Source: an uncultured Methylococcaceae bacterium (GTDB lineage Bacteria > Pseudomonadota > Gammaproteobacteria > Methylococcales > Methylococcaceae). Taken from it: DNA of 37,445 nucleotides. Made by a program: the position numbers and the translations under genes. The DNA lies in NCBI GenBank assembly GCA_903911305.1, contig CAIWDB010000206.1, positions 1 through 37,445 of the forward strand, read 5' to 3'. The notes below the pieces were generated by a model. It had not been told where the DNA came from and made no database searches. It was given only the letters and a program-made list of their open reading frames with translations. Positions 25,609 to 33,273 of the stretch are shown in pieces (position 1 is the stretch's first letter; each line of letters begins with the position of its first letter).

Positions 25609-26721
25609 TTATTGCAACCTAAGCAATAGGCTAACCAAACTCCAAGAGACTATCCCCGCCGCTGGAATCGTCAATATCCATGCCCAGACAATCCTTTCGA
25701 TCACAGAAAGTTTAAGCGCATGTGGATTTTTGGCAAAACCAACTCCCATAATCGCTGTAGAGATGCTATGTGTAGTCGAAACCGGCATCCCGAAATGGGC
25801 GGCAGTCAATAGGATTGTGGCTGAACTGGTTTCCGCAGCGAAGCCGTGTATGGGATGTAACTTCACCATCTTATGGCCAAGCGTTCTGATAATGCGCCAC
25901 CCGCCAACCGCCGTCCCCATCGCCATGACCGTCGCGCAGGTGAATGCAATCCAAGTGTCAATGTCCTTTTCCCCCCCGTTCGGCCGCAAGAATTCAGCCC
26001 AGTGCGGTAACTGATCGAGCGTGCCGGCACTATTCGCGGTATAAATTGCCAAAGCAATGATTCCCATGGTTTTTTGCGCATCGTTGCTGCCGTGCGCAAA
26101 TCCCATGTAACCGGCCGACAAAAGCTGTGCCTTACCGAATATCGCATTTATCCATTTTGGCCGGGCCATCCGTTCCATCAGACCACCGGCCGAATTCATA
26201 CCGCTGACGATAGCCATCAAACCGCCCATGATGATGATGCCTAAGGCAAAACCGGCCACTGGCGAACTGACCATGGGAATGACCACTTTCCAGAGCAAGC
26301 CTTTGTTTTCGGTCCAGACCGCCGCAGTTTTTGACCATATCAACACATCGAAATTATTGTCCCCGGCGGCTAGCGCCGCGCCGCATAAACCGCCGATCAA
26401 GGCATGGCTGGAAGATGACGGCAACCCCAAAGCCCAAGTAATGAGGTTCCAGACAATTGCACCAACCAGTGCGCAGATCAATATTTCGGAAGTGATATTC
26501 ACCATGCCTGTATCCACCAACCCGGACGAAATGGTCTTGGCAACTGCCGTACCCGATAAAGCGCCAACTAAGTTGGTGACGGCGGCAAGCAATACCGCCT
26601 TGGTTGGGGTTAATACTTTTGTGGCTACCACAGTGGCAATGGAATTGGCAGTATCGTGGAAACCATTGATAAACTCGAATACCAGTGCGACAAAAATCAC
26701 AAGCAAGAGCAAGGTCAGCAT
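25609..26721 (-). CDS. pit: Low-affinity inorganic phosphate transporter, Pit family
   Basis: A membrane symporter that imports phosphate (as metal-phosphate with H+ in E. coli Pit). The two inverted PHO4 halves carry the signatures FINGFHDTANSIATVVATKVL near residue 20 and GFAHGSNDAQKTMGII near 210, and SHALIGGLCG and STTHSIST mark the two half-repeats. About ten membrane segments fit the 370-residue length. An AGG box lies 7 bases before the ATG. It follows the DUF47/PhoU-like gene by 10 bp, the usual pairing for this subfamily. Confidence 0.94.
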   Translation of the reverse strand: MLTLLLLVIFVALVFEFINGFHDTANSIATVVATKVLTPTKAVLLAAVTNLVGALSGTAVAKTISSGLVDTGMVNITSEILICALVGAIVWNLITWALGLPSSSSHALIGGLCGAALAAGDNNFDVLIWSKTAAVWTENKGLLWKVVIPMVSSPVAGFALGIIIMGGLMAIVSGMNSAGGLMERMARPKWINAIFGKAQLLSAGYMGFAHGSNDAQKTMGIIALAIYTANSAGTLDQLPHWAEFLRPNGGEKDIDTWIAFTCATVMAMGTAVGGWRIIRTLGHKMVKLHPIHGFAAETSSATILLTAAHFGMPVSTTHSISTAIMGVGFAKNPHALKLSVIERIVWAWILTIPAAGIVSWSLVSLLLRLQ

Positions 26722-26731
26722 GATAAACCTT

Positions 26732-27361
26732 TTATGAATTCTTTAAGACGATGTGATAAATGACATTACCCACATTTCGGCAGCGATCAATCGCCTTTTC
26801 GAGTATTTCAAATAAATCCATTTTCACTAAGTAGCGGATTGGGTCTGTTTCGTTGACATAGACATCTCGATATAGCTCAAGTATTTCGCGATCAGCTTCG
26901 GCCTCAATCGATTGCAACTGGTCGTTTAATTTTTTGACTTCATCCAAATCCATGCCTTTACGCAACTGTCCAACCATTTGTTCCAAGACTTCGCATGCTT
27001 GATTTAACATTACAGCACGGCTGATGAAGTCCACCTCGCCAATACGGACCATCGCCAACTTATACCGTTCTGCAAACTTTTCAACGACTTTAGGTATTTT
27101 GTAAAGCGCGTTGTTAAGGGCTTCAATATCTTCACGATCAAGCACGGTGACGAAAGTATTGACTAATTCCTTGCTAATTTGCGTATATAATTCTTTTTCA
27201 TGCCGGCGCACCTGCTTAAGCTTTTCCATTGATTGTTGCGTTGCCGGAACACTTAGAAGCTCAATCAATGCCTTAGCCGACGAACACGCGGAACCGGCAC
27301 TGCTTTCAAGTAAATCGAAAAATTTATCGCCTTTGCCGAAGATTGTTTGCAATGAGAACAT
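26732..27361 (-). CDS. DUF47 / PhoU-like protein paired with Pit
   Basis: A 209-residue all-helical protein of the DUF47 (TIGR00153) family, distantly related to PhoU, almost always found beside a Pit transporter and thought to regulate it. Typical phrases are FFDLLESSAGSACSSAKALIELL, RRHEKELYTQISKELVNTFVTVLDREDIEALNNALYKI and LFEILEKAIDRCRNVGNVI. AAGGAA lies 7 bases before the ATG. It is the first gene of a two-gene unit. I saw no clear Pho box upstream. Confidence 0.9.
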   Translation of the reverse strand: MFSLQTIFGKGDKFFDLLESSAGSACSSAKALIELLSVPATQQSMEKLKQVRRHEKELYTQISKELVNTFVTVLDREDIEALNNALYKIPKVVEKFAERYKLAMVRIGEVDFISRAVMLNQACEVLEQMVGQLRKGMDLDEVKKLNDQLQSIEAEADREILELYRDVYVNETDPIRYLVKMDLFEILEKAIDRCRNVGNVIYHIVLKNS

Positions 27362-27404
27362 AATGTTTCCTTAATTTAATTTGCCATAAGCATCTATCAA
27401 TGTG

Positions 27405-27677
27405 GCTAATTATCGCATAACAGCCAAGTTTAGCGAGATTAGCATTATTGCTGCAACGGGTTGCAGTTAGCTGTAACCCTAGACAAGTGCTAATGGTCGT
27501 GAATGCCGGGCGAATTATTAGCGCATCCAATAATTAATTTCAGCCGATAAAAAATTACCTGAAGGGTGCATAAATTAGCGGAATAGAATGCCCAGAACCC
27601 GCTATGGCATAACTCGGATTATCTGCTTCTAAGTGATGAACGGAAGTTGAAATATACCTATACAGGTTATCGCTAAA
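27405..27677. promoter_or_regulatory. Repeat-rich region upstream of parA: seven WTTAGC boxes
   Basis: In the 389-bp gap between the phosphate genes and parA, ATTAGC or TTTAGC occurs at 27429, 27438, 27517 and 27574 on the plus strand and inverted (GCTAAT/GCTAAA) at 27405, 27489 and 27672. At 27451-27479 two mutually exclusive hairpins overlap: CTGCAAC-GG-GTTGCAG and GGGTTGCAG-TTAG-CTGTAACCC. This could be a partition-site or ParA operator region. No standard parS (TGTTTCACGTGAAACA) is present. Confidence 0.45.
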
Positions 27678-27686
27678 TTAAAAAGC

Positions 27687-27714
27687 TTGCATAATTTTGT
27701 TGTGTTTCTATAAA
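27687..27714 (+). promoter_or_regulatory. Sigma-70-like promoter for parA-parB
   Basis: TTGCAT (27687-27692), a 16-bp spacer, and TATAAA (27709-27714) lie 37 bp before the parA ATG. The last WTTAGC box (27672-27677) sits just upstream of the -35, a good place for autoregulation. Confidence 0.5.
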
Positions 27715-27750
27715 ATGTAGGAATTATTATATTTTACGATAACTTTCCAT

Positions 27751-28914
27751 ATGTTGAATAAATCACTACATCTTGATACGTCCGGTTTTTTTTCCAGTCT
27801 CGCACAGCGTGGGGCTGAAGCGCTTGACATGTTGATGATGCACACTCACACAGCGGCGACCGAAAAAACGCTCCCGTTGTTAGGGATTTCAGAGGCAGCC
27901 CGCTTGATCGGAATTAGCACGGTCTATTTGAGGAAACTGGAAACCAACGGGGAAGTTTTGCCGCCTGCCAAAGATGAAGCCGGTCGCCGGGCGTATACAA
28001 TGGAACACATCAATAAAATCAGGGGGGCTTTGGGTAGACTGCCGCAAAATAGCAGCCGTCAAGGCTTGGTGATCGCTTTTGCCAACCTTAAAGGGGGTTC
28101 TGCCAAGACCACTACCTCAGCCCATTTCGCCCAATACGCTGTCCGGCAAGGCTACCGCGTTTTATTGATCGACATGGACCCTCAGGCCAGCATGACAAGT
28201 TTGTTCGGCTACAACCCCCAACTCCATATCGCTGCAGAAGAAACTTGTGCGCCTGCCCTAACCCAGGATAGTGATAATATCCGGCAGTCCATTCGTAAGA
28301 CTTACTGGAATCGACTGGATTTGATACCGTCCAACTTAAATTTGGTCGGTGCCGAGATGGCATTGCTAAACATGGATGAAAACAGCACTCGCTTGCGGAA
28401 TGCGATAGACAGCGTCGCGGCCGACTATGACATTATCGTGGTTGACGCTCCGCCTGCCTTGGGCCTTCTATCCATCAACGTCCTGTGCGCCGCCGATTAC
28501 ATCGTGACTCCCATCATTCCAACGATGGTGGATATCAGCTCCAGCATTCAGTTTTTTCATATTTTGGAAAGTTTGGACAATTTGAGGCTTGCCCGTATAT
28601 CTCTGTTGATTACCCGTTTTAATGGCGGGTCCGAGCATGTGCGTGCAGCGTCAATGTTGCGAAGCATTTATGGCGACACTATCCTGACTAACCAAATGAT
28701 CGAAAGTGCTGAACTGTTGAAATCTGGCAATGACATGGTTAGCGTGTATGAAATCACCGAAGTCCGGGGTAGCCGGGAAACCTATCGGCGTGCCATCAGC
28801 GCTTTCGATTCGGTCAATCAGGAAATATTAATTCACGCCAAATCATTATGGGATTCGGATGCCGTCACCACAGCAAGGGATAACAAACAACCGAAAATAA
28901 AGGGGGCGGTCTGA
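27751..28914 (+). CDS. parA: ParA-type partition ATPase with N-terminal MerR-like helix-turn-helix (plasmid type Ia)
   Basis: Moves DNA cargo by ATP-dependent binding to the nucleoid. Residues about 40-95 are a MerR-like DNA-binding domain (LLGISEAARLIGISTVYLRKLE, EAGRRAYTMEHINKIRGAL), which marks the larger plasmid-type ParA that represses its own operon. The deviant Walker A site is KGGSAKTTTS near residue 115, followed by RVLLIDMDPQASMTSLFG and DIIVVDAPPALG. It has 387 residues, longer than chromosomal ParA/Soj. No good ribosome site precedes the ATG at 27751. parB follows with a 1-bp overlap. It is not accompanied by gid or other genes of the usual chromosomal parAB locus. Confidence 0.93.
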   Translation: MLNKSLHLDTSGFFSSLAQRGAEALDMLMMHTHTAATEKTLPLLGISEAARLIGISTVYLRKLETNGEVLPPAKDEAGRRAYTMEHINKIRGALGRLPQNSSRQGLVIAFANLKGGSAKTTTSAHFAQYAVRQGYRVLLIDMDPQASMTSLFGYNPQLHIAAEETCAPALTQDSDNIRQSIRKTYWNRLDLIPSNLNLVGAEMALLNMDENSTRLRNAIDSVAADYDIIVVDAPPALGLLSINVLCAADYIVTPIIPTMVDISSSIQFFHILESLDNLRLARISLLITRFNGGSEHVRAASMLRSIYGDTILTNQMIESAELLKSGNDMVSVYEITEVRGSRETYRRAISAFDSVNQEILIHAKSLWDSDAVTTARDNKQPKIKGAV

Positions 28915-30038
28915 TGCAAAAGCCCAAAAAACTAGTGGCAATGGACTTGCTAGTCAAAAGCGCATCCTTAAAGCCTGCCTTGTCTCAAGACAGTCTGTTG
29001 TCACGCAGCCCTCTCACTAATTTGCAAAACGGTGTTCCTGTCGAAATCTCACCTGACGCCTGCCAAGCATGGCGATTGGCTGACAGGCCACTCAACGAGG
29101 CATTGCATAAAGATGACCTAGTCGCATCTTTCCAAGAGGGTGGGGTCGGGCAGATTCAGCCGATTGTGGTTCGTCAAATCAAAGATGCCAATGCCCCCGG
29201 CATTCAATACGAAATTATTTGTGGCATGGTAAGATGGCTGGCTGCCAAAACCTTGGGGATACCTATAAAGGCTATCGTAAGGGAATTGAGCGATCAGGAA
29301 GCCTATGTGCTGATGTCGACTGAAAACAAGCAACGCCGCAACCTCTCTGATTATGCAAAAGCGAAAAGTTATCAAAAAGCCTTGGCCTTGGGTGTGTTTG
29401 ACAGTGCGCAAGATTTGGCCGATGCCGAGGGCATATCCAAATCAAAATTAAGTTTGTATCTTGGTTTTGCCGAACTGTCAGATTTACTGGTGAAGGAATT
29501 TTCTGACATTACCAAAGTACCCTATCGGTTGGGTTATGAAATCAACAAAACCAGCAAACTAATAGGGGTCGAAGAAACCCTGAAAATCATCCCCGGCATT
29601 GAATCTGGCAGCTTGTCCCGATCTGATGTACAGAACATGCAGGCACACATAGTGATGTCCTCTGTAAGCCAGACGGACGATCAGGCCCCCATTGCGAAGA
29701 CAGACTCTGGAACCAGTCCACCGACTAATAACGATGCGGACAAGCTTGATTTCATTGATCAAACGCCCATTATTAATAAAGATAAAACCATAGAATCCAA
29801 CACTATGTCGGCAGATGAATTACCCAACACTGAAACGCTGCCGCAATCAATCATCCAGATACCATCCGCACCGAAAAACATTTTCCTGTCACCTTCGGGG
29901 CGTAAACTATTCACCTATAATCATGCTTCACGCGGCTTATTGATTAGGATAGCCCCCGAGGTTTCTACTCTAATGAGCGATGCCTTCATTCAAGACTTGG
30001 GAAAACTGATAGAAGCTTACCGAATAAAAGCAGTTTGA
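28914..30038 (+). CDS. parB: ParB-type partition protein, variant nucleotide-site motif
   Basis: The DNA-binding partner of ParA. An N-terminal ParB/Srx-like domain is seen at about residues 55-150 (VGQIQPIVVRQI, YEIICGMVRWLAAKTLG, ENKQRRNLSDYAKAKSYQKAL), followed by a helix-turn-helix (SAQDLADAEGISKSKLSLYLGFAEL). The usual GERR box of the CTP site reads GMVR here, keeping only the last Arg. A linker of about 90 residues leads to a C-terminal segment (GRKLFTYNHASRGLLIRIAPEV) that is typical of plasmid ParB. Its 374 residues and plasmid-like partner suggest an integrated or plasmid-derived partition system. AAAGGGGG lies before the ATG, which shares its A with the parA stop. Confidence 0.9.
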   Translation: MQKPKKLVAMDLLVKSASLKPALSQDSLLSRSPLTNLQNGVPVEISPDACQAWRLADRPLNEALHKDDLVASFQEGGVGQIQPIVVRQIKDANAPGIQYEIICGMVRWLAAKTLGIPIKAIVRELSDQEAYVLMSTENKQRRNLSDYAKAKSYQKALALGVFDSAQDLADAEGISKSKLSLYLGFAELSDLLVKEFSDITKVPYRLGYEINKTSKLIGVEETLKIIPGIESGSLSRSDVQNMQAHIVMSSVSQTDDQAPIAKTDSGTSPPTNNDADKLDFIDQTPIINKDKTIESNTMSADELPNTETLPQSIIQIPSAPKNIFLSPSGRKLFTYNHASRGLLIRIAPEVSTLMSDAFIQDLGKLIEAYRIKAV

Positions 30039-30057
30039 CCGGTCAAACTGCTTTTAT
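30024..30057. terminator. Perfect 34-bp palindrome overlapping the parB stop
   Basis: ATAAAAGCAGTTTGACC (30024-30040) is followed at once by its exact reverse complement. As RNA it forms a stem with an ACCGGT tip, A-rich on one side and CTTTTAT on the other, like a two-way intrinsic terminator. It could also be a protein-binding site of the partition system. Confidence 0.65.
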
Positions 30058-30106
30058 AGGCAGGAGCGGCTCGCGACCGAGAGGTAGGGTTGGCATCAAG
30101 GCTTTC

Positions 30107-30630
30107 TCATAAAAAATTCACTTGCAAAAGCATTGATTCCAAGGCATCGGTTGAATCCACAAATTTATCGATGGCTGCTTGGAAGTTCTTGTGCATCGTT
30201 TTCCAGATCAACTCAATGGCGAGCCCTCGCAACAGCCCCATGACTTGGGCCTGGTTGCCCGCCTTCGCTTTGACGCCATCCTCTTTGAAGGTGACATCCC
30301 GTATCCAGTTGTTGGATTCCACACCCCAGTGCCCTCGGATGGCCCTCGCCAGTTCCCCGGCGAGTGACTTGGCCTTGGAGGGTTCTGGCACTTGATTGCT
30401 GACATAATAGGAGGTCTCGAAGCTGGTTTTTTGCGTGGCAACCTCGAATGTCTCGCGCTCCACGACCATCAGCGCGGATAGTCCGCCGTCATTCCAGCGT
30501 GCGTCAAGGGCCAGCGACGCAAGGGAGAACAGTTGGGCGCGGCGCGTGGTGACGCGCCCGTGCGACCGCCGTATTGGCAATTCAACGACATAACGCTGGC
30601 CACCTATAAACGCGCTAGGTTAGGAATGCT
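30107..30630 (-). pseudogene. ISAs1-family transposase, C-terminal remnant
   Basis: The minus-strand frame ending at 30107 encodes the C-terminal part of an ISAs1-type DDE transposase: HGRVTTRRAQLFSL, then LARAIRGHWGVESNNWIRDVTFKEDGVKAKAGNQAQVMGLLRGLAIELIWKT. The frame runs back only to a stop near 30626 and includes a few more residues (FIGGQRYVVELPIRR) with no credible start. The N-terminal two-thirds and the other insertion-sequence end are missing. It lies 50 bp after parB, on the opposite strand, and marks the left edge of a region of mobile debris. Confidence 0.85.
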
Positions 30631-31260
30631 GTTGACGGACACCTACGACCGAGATGGCGGCCCCGAAATTTTTCAAGTCCGTCCTAAACCCCCACCAGAA
30701 TCCTGCGGGATCTCGTGCGTTTTCGGGAGCGTTTAGAGGCCAGGCAAATTCCCACAGTCAACGGCGTTGCACCGCTTGTAATGACCTTCCACGACCCCAA
30801 TGGCTTCACCGCGGAACACTTGACTGAATACCTCGCGTTACTGCCCAAAGTGGCACACGAGGCGGGACTCCAGGTTGCCAAGCATCCATTCTACACACAG
30901 CGCGCAACGCTTTGGCGGGCAGCCCGTAAAAGAGTGGGAACCACCTTTGGGCCGGGCTGATGCCAAACAGAGAGGTGGTGAGGTCGTAATAGAGTTTCTG
31001 AAAAAAACGTCGTTAAGGGATGGCATAAAAATCCGGGGGAGATGGCTTGCCAACTTCGGACGGCGGGGTGTGTTGGCTGGCGAAACACACTTGTTTTTCG
31101 CCGACCGACGGCACATTGTCTAGTTTCGCCCTAACGCCCTCCGCCTATTCATCGGACTCATCTCCCTTTATTCCTTGGATTTTTATGCTCTCCTACTAGG
31201 CGTGGCTCAAACGATGGTTACACTTTTGGCAAAGCGCCACAGGCCAAAGCCTTTAGTTTC
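30631..31260. other. Degraded stretch with unrecognised short frames
   Basis: Several overlapping short open frames occur (for example plus strand 30715-30960, GTG start, containing PLVMTFHDPNGFTAEHL, and plus 30875-31123). None has a ribosome site or a family I recognise. They may be frameshifted pieces of one decayed gene or of a mobile element. No hairpin or RNA gene stands out. Confidence 0.35.
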
Positions 31261-31347
31261 ATGGTGTCTAGCTTTCTGATCGCCGGAAAACGTGTTACCC
31301 TGAGACTTGGCAATTTGAACCATAGCCTAAAAAATTGGAGAGGATCA

Positions 31348-31548
31348 ATGCAAGACGATCAACACGAAAGCATGCTGAAACGCCTACTGCACACCACTAG
31401 CCAGCACATTATTCAGGATGTCCCCCCCGAACTGCATGCCTGCGAAATTTGCAGAAAAACAGAGTGTTTGCAGGACGAATGGATCACATGCGAGAACCGC
31501 CTTGTCCACGCCAAGTGCATCGGGGAAATTGAGGACAAGAAAGGCTAG
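31348..31548 (+). CDS. Small Cys-rich protein (66 residues)
   Basis: I do not recognise the family. The second half has five cysteines in the pattern C-x2-C-x4-C-x7-C-x8-C with a His three residues before the last (CEICRKTEC, WITCENRL, VHAKC), which looks like a metal- or zinc-binding knuckle. The first half is a polar helix (DDQHESMLKRLLHTTSQHII). The start at 31348 is set by GGAGAGG at 31337-31343, a strong ribosome site; the frame is open from 31261. It sits between the ISAs1 remnant and a toxin-antitoxin pair, with no partner gene of the same orientation. Confidence 0.7.
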   Translation: MQDDQHESMLKRLLHTTSQHIIQDVPPELHACEICRKTECLQDEWITCENRLVHAKCIGEIEDKKG

Positions 31549-31775
31549 CTTCGGGCATTTCGGCACGGGCTGTCCAATTTCAACTCGGACACACCATAAG
31601 GACTCTATCTACATGCGCCTATAAATTATAGGCAGACAATGGCCGTTGCTTGGCTATTGCCGCCACCTGCACTTTTTAGGCACTACGGACAAGGGTGCCA
31701 AAAACCCTGTGAGAGTTTACGTCCGTTTGTGCAAACTCACCCACTAACCATTTGCCATCAGCACGAACCTATGGT

Positions 31776-32102
31776 TTAACGGACCAAGCCTAGCACTTGG
31801 GCAATGCCAGCGCCGATGGAGGCCAAGTCGGATTCGGATATTTGACCAATGCGTTCGGTAAGCCTGGACTTGTCAACCGCCCTGACTTGGTCGCAAACCG
31901 CGACAGAACCAGCCCCGGCAGAAGGGGTGCTGACAACAATCGGAGGCCGTGGTGTGGCGGAACTTGAAAGGGGCACGACGACAACCGTCCGCCGCGCCCG
32001 ATTCAGGGCATTGACCGTCAGTATCACGGCGGGGCGTGTCTTCTGGATTTCACCTCCGCGTGTCGGATCGAGGTTGACCCACCAAACTTCACCGCGATTC
32101 AA
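31776..32102 (-). CDS. MazF/PemK-family toxin (mRNA endoribonuclease)
   Basis: The toxin of a type II toxin-antitoxin pair, expected to cleave mRNA at short sites. It has the MazF core LNRGEVWWVNLDPTRGGEIQ, then KTRPAVILTVN, RRTVVVVPLSSS and VAVCDQVRAVDKSRL, with the usual catalytic Arg in KTRPA. I choose the TTG at 32102 (108 residues): it is preceded by AGGGGA, overlaps the antitoxin stop by 14 bp, and starts exactly at the conserved domain. The frame is open to 32192 without family resemblance. It is flanked by insertion-sequence remnants. Confidence 0.92.
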   Translation of the reverse strand: MNRGEVWWVNLDPTRGGEIQKTRPAVILTVNALNRARRTVVVVPLSSSATPRPPIVVSTPSAGAGSVAVCDQVRAVDKSRLTERIGQISESDLASIGAGIAQVLGLVR

Positions 32103-32313
32103 TCCCGTCCCCTGCGGTTGAATCCCACTCGGATGCCATTTCGGATAGCTCAGGATCATCCTCCACAGCCAGTGCAAGGCGATACAAGGCATCGTCAGCC
32201 TCGGGCAGTGCCTTGGTCAGCAAATCCGCCACAAAGGCACTTCGGGACTTTTTCGGCACGACCGCCTTAAACCTAGTGGCAAGGTCGTCAGGAAGATGTA
32301 GCAAGACCTGCAT
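32089..32313 (-). CDS. Antitoxin of the MazF pair (ribbon-helix-helix type)
   Basis: A 74-residue protein directly upstream of and overlapping the toxin. The N-terminus (MQVLLHLPDDLATRFKAVVP, RSAFVADLLTKAL) fits a ribbon-helix-helix DNA-binding domain, and the acidic C-terminal half (VEDDPELSEMASEWDSTAGD) fits the segment that wraps the toxin. AGGT lies 8 bases before the ATG. Just upstream the direct repeat TATCAATATCAATATT may be the operator for autoregulation. Confidence 0.85.
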   Translation of the reverse strand: MQVLLHLPDDLATRFKAVVPKKSRSAFVADLLTKALPEADDALYRLALAVEDDPELSEMASEWDSTAGDGIESR

Positions 32314-32403
32314 GTTGTGTACCTACTTTAATATTGATATTGATAGCTTAACACACGCGACTGGTGGCGCTTCGTTTTTTTCGACGGTAATGGCTCCTTG
32401 AAA

Positions 32404-32492
32404 GTCGCACACGATGTGCGACGACCCCCGCGAAGCCGTAGGCGCCGGATGTTTTGTCCATGTCTGCTGCCCCATCGCAGGCATGGACAAAA
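32404..32492. repeat. Two adjacent hairpins between the toxin-antitoxin pair and an IS remnant
   Basis: GTCGCACA-CGA-TGTGCGAC (32404-32422) is a perfect 8-bp stem with a 3-nt loop. TTTTGTCCATGTCTGC (about 32452-32467) pairs with GCAGGCATGGACAAAA (about 32477-32492), 15 of 16 positions. On either strand the second stem has A/T-rich ends like a two-way terminator. They may also be the border of a mobile element. Confidence 0.5.
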
Positions 32493-32609
32493 TATAAGGC
32501 GAACGACACAGAGTCGAGTCATTTGTGGTAGCCATGGGGCGATGCGAGCGTAGCGAAGTATCGTTCTGGCCGAATGGCCGTGGATTGGGTGGCCGAATGG
32601 CGTGGAATA

Positions 32610-33109
32610 CGCACGCCTGCGGCGACGGGGCCAGAACGGTCAGGAACGGCAGCGCCCACGGGCGAGGGCTCCACGGCAGCGGAACCAGCACCGTCAGGCA
32701 GATCCATTTCAGCCCGAAGCACTTCACCACTTTGCTTTGCGTCGAGCGCATCGCGTCCCGGTAGCACCCCTTGGCCTTGATCCTCTTGCCCTTCCGCCGC
32801 TCCACGGTTTCGTCCACCAAGATGATCAACGGAAATCCATGGAGGGTGACCAGCGCAACCAGCAGCCCCAGCAGGATTTTCGACCCATGCAAGCCCGACC
32901 ACCGCGCCCTGCTCAACACCCGGTGGTATTTGCAGAACGCCTTCCCGGTCAGCCAACCCCAAAGTTCGCAACAGCCCTGCCACGGTGTGCGGGCCTCGGC
33001 ACAGGATCGCCCCCGTCACCAGCACCTGAACATGTTCCCACACCGGGCGCGTGAACATCGGCGAGAAGGAACCCAAAACCATCAACGCCATATCGGGAAG
33101 CATCAGCAC
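32610..33109 (-). pseudogene. IS701-like (DDE_5) transposase, frameshifted N-terminal remnant
   Basis: From the ATG at 33109 the minus strand encodes MLMLPDMALMVLGSFSPMFT and RPVWEHVQVLVTGAILCRGPHTVAGLLRTLGLADRE. Near 32945 the reading shifts to another frame that continues AFCKYHRVLSRARWSGLHGSKILLGLLVALV, IILVDETVERRKGKRIKAKG (first catalytic Asp) and LVPLPWSPRPWALPFLTVLAPSPQ. Homology stops near 32610, so at least the last half of the roughly 400-residue protein is gone. It lies just upstream of a sensor gene that lacks its 5' end. Confidence 0.82.
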
Positions 33110-33110
33110 T

Positions 33111-33273
33111 GCCTGTCATCTCTCGTAAGCCATCACCAGCCGGGTATTGTGCTACGAGAACGGTTCCCCTGCTTCACTGAAAAAGGCCAAAGTCGAGGGA
33201 TAAACTGTTATCCTGATTTGAACCACGCCGTGATTATTACAACAAGGCTGCCTAAAAAAGTGTCTGGTTTTAC
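33111..33273. other. 163-bp junction between IS remnant and truncated sensor gene
   Basis: No gene. In the sensor frame a stop occurs at 33253-33255, after which the frame is open. The rearrangement that removed the sensor's 5' end probably lies here. I could not see an intact insertion-sequence terminal repeat. Confidence 0.4.

Noticed and set aside
30715-30960. Plus-strand 81-residue protein
   Set aside because: GTG start without ribosome site, no family recognised, and several competing frames cover the same stretch; kept only as part of a degraded region.
32519-32915. Reading the IS remnant as an intact 196-residue protein
   Set aside because: Only the first 60 residues resemble a transposase; the rest of that frame is out of register with the conserved sequence, which continues in another frame.
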